A stretch of DNA of 5,111 nucleotides, from contig DPYI01000034.1 in assembly GCA_003545435.1 (NCBI GenBank), forward strand, positions 1 through 5,111, read 5' to 3'. This DNA comes from Patescibacteria group bacterium (lineage in GTDB: Bacteria > Patescibacteriota > Microgenomatia > UBA10105 > UBA927). This document shows positions 4,448-5,111 of this stretch, in pieces; position 1 is the stretch's first letter, and every line of letters begins with the position of its first letter. A program made the translations under genes and the position numbers. The notes below the pieces were generated by a model. That model was not told the DNA's origin. It saw nothing but the letters and a program-made list of their open reading frames with translations, and ran no database searches.

Positions 4448-4546
4448 AAGGTAATCAACAAGGCATTGCGTAAGTCCAGTTTAAATAAACTATAAAATCA
4501 TAGTAAATTCTATGCCATATACGCATGGAATTATGTATGTAGAGAA

Positions 4547-4555
4547 TGATATAAT
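4547..4555 (+). promoter_or_regulatory. extended -10 promoter upstream of the tRNA-Cys region
   Basis: TGATATAAT joins a TGn extension to a perfect TATAAT (4550-4555). There is no clear -35. The predicted start near 4562 is about 255 nt before tRNA-Cys, so repeat copy C and the tRNA-like fragment would be in the precursor. Nothing else nearby on the plus strand needs a promoter, which makes it a candidate for the tRNA transcript. Confidence 0.45.
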
Positions 4556-4571
4556 AAGCAAAGCTTATGAT

Positions 4572-4621
4572 TGGCTCGGTGGCCCCGTGATCCGCCAGCT
4601 GGCGGACGGGTTTGACTCCGA
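4572..4621. repeat. interspersed palindromic repeat, copy C
   Basis: Positions 4572-4606 are identical to 3281-3315. In this copy the flanks extend the fold: CCCG before the palindrome pairs with CGGG after it (4607-4610), and CTCGG (4575-4579) with CCGAG (4617-4621). The whole unit can form one stem-loop of about 47 nt. Confidence 0.85.
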
Positions 4622-4634
4622 GATAATGTATTTT

Positions 4635-4712
4635 GGTGCGTTGGCCTGCCCGCAATCGCTTCCGCCCGCAACTGCGTAGCTGTTGGCGGATGCAGGCGGG
4701 CGAAGAGGTAAC
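4635..4712 (+). pseudogene. tRNA-Cys 5' fragment split by a palindromic insertion
   Basis: GGTGCGTTGGC (4635-4645) equals the first 11 bases of the intact tRNA-Cys (4817-4827). CGAAGAGGTAAC (4701-4712) equals its next 12 (4827-4838). Between them lie 55 bp (4646-4700) rich in inverted blocks, such as CCGC/GCGG and CAAC/GTTG around a GTA loop. The simplest reading is a broken tRNA-Cys copy interrupted in the D arm by a palindromic repeat. A caution: GAGGTAA (4705-4711) also pairs with TTACCTC (4725-4731), so part of the match could come from another palindrome. Confidence 0.6.
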
Positions 4713-4727
4713 CCCAAAGTAGGCTTA

Positions 4728-4788
4728 CCTCGCGTTGAGGTCTACGTCCTCACCCGCGAGGAGCGCCACTTCGGGGCGAGCGCGGGTG
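4728..4788. repeat. alternative hairpins between the tRNA fragment and tRNA-Cys
   Basis: CCTCGCG (4728-4734) pairs with CGCGAGG (4755-4761), enclosing TGAGG/CCTCA (4736-4740 with 4748-4752). CACCCGCG (4751-4758) can instead pair with CGCGGGTG (4781-4788). The two folds share bases and exclude each other. GC-rich, with no coding sign. Confidence 0.6.
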
Positions 4789-4816
4789 TGTGTCCCAGAA
4801 ATTCTGGCAAAAAAAT

Positions 4817-4888
4817 GGTGCGTTGGCGAAGAGGTAACGCGGCTGTCTGCAAAACAGCTATGCGCCGGTTCGATTCCGGCACGCACCT
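4817..4888 (+). tRNA. tRNA-Cys (GCA)
   Basis: A complete cloverleaf of 72 nt. The acceptor GGTGCGT (4817-4823) pairs with ACGCACC (4881-4887). The D stem is GCG/CGC, with AAGAGGTAA as loop. The anticodon stem GCTGT/ACAGC (4842-4846 with 4854-4858) encloses CTGCAAA with anticodon GCA at 4849-4851. The T arm is GCCGG-TTCGATT-CCGGC (4864-4880). The discriminator is T4888, as expected for tRNA-Cys. CCA is not encoded, so it must be added by the CCA-adding enzyme. Nearby broken copies share its sequence. Confidence 0.95.
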
Positions 4889-4907
4889 CTCGATTTTTGC
4901 CTAGAAT

Positions 4908-4953
4908 TTCGGGATCCCGAAGTTGTATTCCGCCAAAGGCGGAAACATACTTC
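4908..4953. repeat. palindrome and hairpin downstream of tRNA-Cys
   Basis: TTCGGGATCCCGAA (4908-4921) is a perfect 14-bp palindrome. Overlapping it, GAAGT (4919-4923) pairs with ACTTC (4949-4953), and inside, TTCCGCC (4928-4934) with GGCGGAA (4938-4944) around AAA. No T-tract follows, so it is not an intrinsic terminator. TTTTT at 4894-4898 follows the tRNA but has no separate stem of its own. Confidence 0.7.
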
Positions 4954-4958
4954 TGGGA

Positions 4959-4984
4959 CAAAACAGCTATGCAGCGGTTCGACT
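4959..4984 (+). pseudogene. tRNA-Cys 3'-half fragment
   Basis: CAAAACAGCTATGC (4959-4972) is identical to 4850-4863 of the intact tRNA-Cys, and the following T-arm region continues with three changes, 23 of 26 identical overall. The T stem no longer pairs and the acceptor is missing, so it cannot be a working tRNA. It begins at the outer inverted repeat. Confidence 0.75.
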
Positions 4985-4987
4985 GTG

Positions 4988-5027
4988 TCCGTCCGTAGCC
5001 CTGAGTTTATCGAAGGGCGAAGGAGGA
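4988..5027. repeat. imperfect inverted repeat between the tRNA regions
   Basis: TCC-TCC blocks (4988-4994) face GGAGGA (5022-5027), and GCCC (4998-5001) faces GGGC (5015-5018), around a loop with TGAGTTTATCGAA. The core CCTGAGTTTATCGAAGGG looks like a familiar dispersed repeat in bacterial intergenic DNA. Nothing further is recognisable from 5028 to 5087. Confidence 0.45.
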
Positions 5028-5087
5028 TTCCGCTCCGAGCCTCAATTGCAATTTTGAAAGAAGTATTGGATAATTTGAAAATTGACG

Positions 5088-5111
5088 GGGTGCATAGTTC
5101 AGCAGCAGAAC
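5088..5111 (+). tRNA. probable tRNA 5' end, cut by the window edge
   Basis: The bases fit a tRNA start: acceptor GGGTGCA (5088-5094), T8-A9 (TA, 5095-5096), D stem GTTC/GAAC (5097-5100 with 5108-5111) and loop AGCAGCA. The loop lacks a plain GG, which is a little unusual. The anticodon is outside the window, so the identity is unknown. Confidence 0.55.

Larger units (their letters stand above)
4791..4960. repeat. inverted repeats flanking tRNA-Cys
   Basis: TGTCCCAGAA (4791-4800) is the exact reverse complement of TTCTGGGACA (4951-4960). A second, inner pair is 4794-4813 (CCCAGAAATTCTGGCAAAAA) against 4894-4913, nearly complementary with small shifts. The tRNA-Cys gene therefore sits inside nested inverted repeats of about 170 bp overall. 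The left arm is itself a palindrome (CCAGAA-A-TTCTGG, 4795-4807). Confidence 0.75.

Noticed and set aside
4455..4655. 66-codon open frame on the minus strand
   Set aside because: It overlaps repeat copy C and the tRNA-like fragment and has no family signal.
4683..4998. Three overlapping open frames across the tRNA-Cys region
   Set aside because: They read through the tRNA and palindromes; GC-rich repeats lack stops by composition.
1..5111. CRISPR array or alternative genetic code (TGA read as an amino acid)
   Set aside because: No regularly spaced direct repeats occur. All seven genes end in TAA or TAG and none needs an in-frame TGA, so there is no evidence either way for recoding.

Overview
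The window looks like a chromosome segment of a Candidate Phyla Radiation (Patescibacteria) bacterium. This rests on several signs together. There are short, compact genes. The palindrome TCCGCCAGCTGGCGGA is dispersed in three intergenic copies. A two-gene DUF5678-like/retropepsin-like pair is present. The 16S rRNA is not followed by tRNA or 23S genes. The lineage is an inference; the decisive part of the 16S lies outside the window.

Layout. Positions 1-17 are the very 3' end of 16S rRNA (anti-Shine-Dalgarno CACCTCC), followed by a hairpin-rich trailer and a strong intrinsic terminator (201-228). The 16S unit therefore appears to end alone. Next come a single-domain cupin gene (254-580, +) and a convergent small two-helix membrane protein (589-777, -). 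A repeat zone with a large nested hairpin follows (835-926). Then comes an overlapping gene pair: a DUF5678-like small protein (1047-1283) and a retropepsin-like aspartic protease (1259-1660). A convergent two-domain enzyme (1747-3171, -) fuses a nucleoside 2-deoxyribosyltransferase-like domain to a PfkB/ribokinase domain. After repeat copy B there is a small unknown protein (3416-3616, -) with an 11-nt perfect Shine-Dalgarno and a leader terminator. A structured intergenic region then leads to a stand-alone response-regulator receiver protein (3929-4312, +). The last 800 bp has no protein gene. It is a mosaic of palindromic repeats around a tRNA-Cys(GCA) gene (4817-4888), with tRNA-Cys-like fragments on both sides and the 5' end of a probable second tRNA at the window edge.

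Expression. Four genes (cupin, DUF5678-like, fusion enzyme, receiver) lack a Shine-Dalgarno but have a -10-like hexamer ending 6-8 nt before the ATG, which predicts leaderless mRNAs. The gene at 3416-3616 does the opposite: a leader of about 70 nt, a terminator hairpin, then a maximal Shine-Dalgarno. The fusion enzyme suggests nucleoside salvage (glycosidic bond cleavage, then sugar phosphorylation). The protease pair suggests a small proteolytic or regulatory module. No single pathway unites the window.
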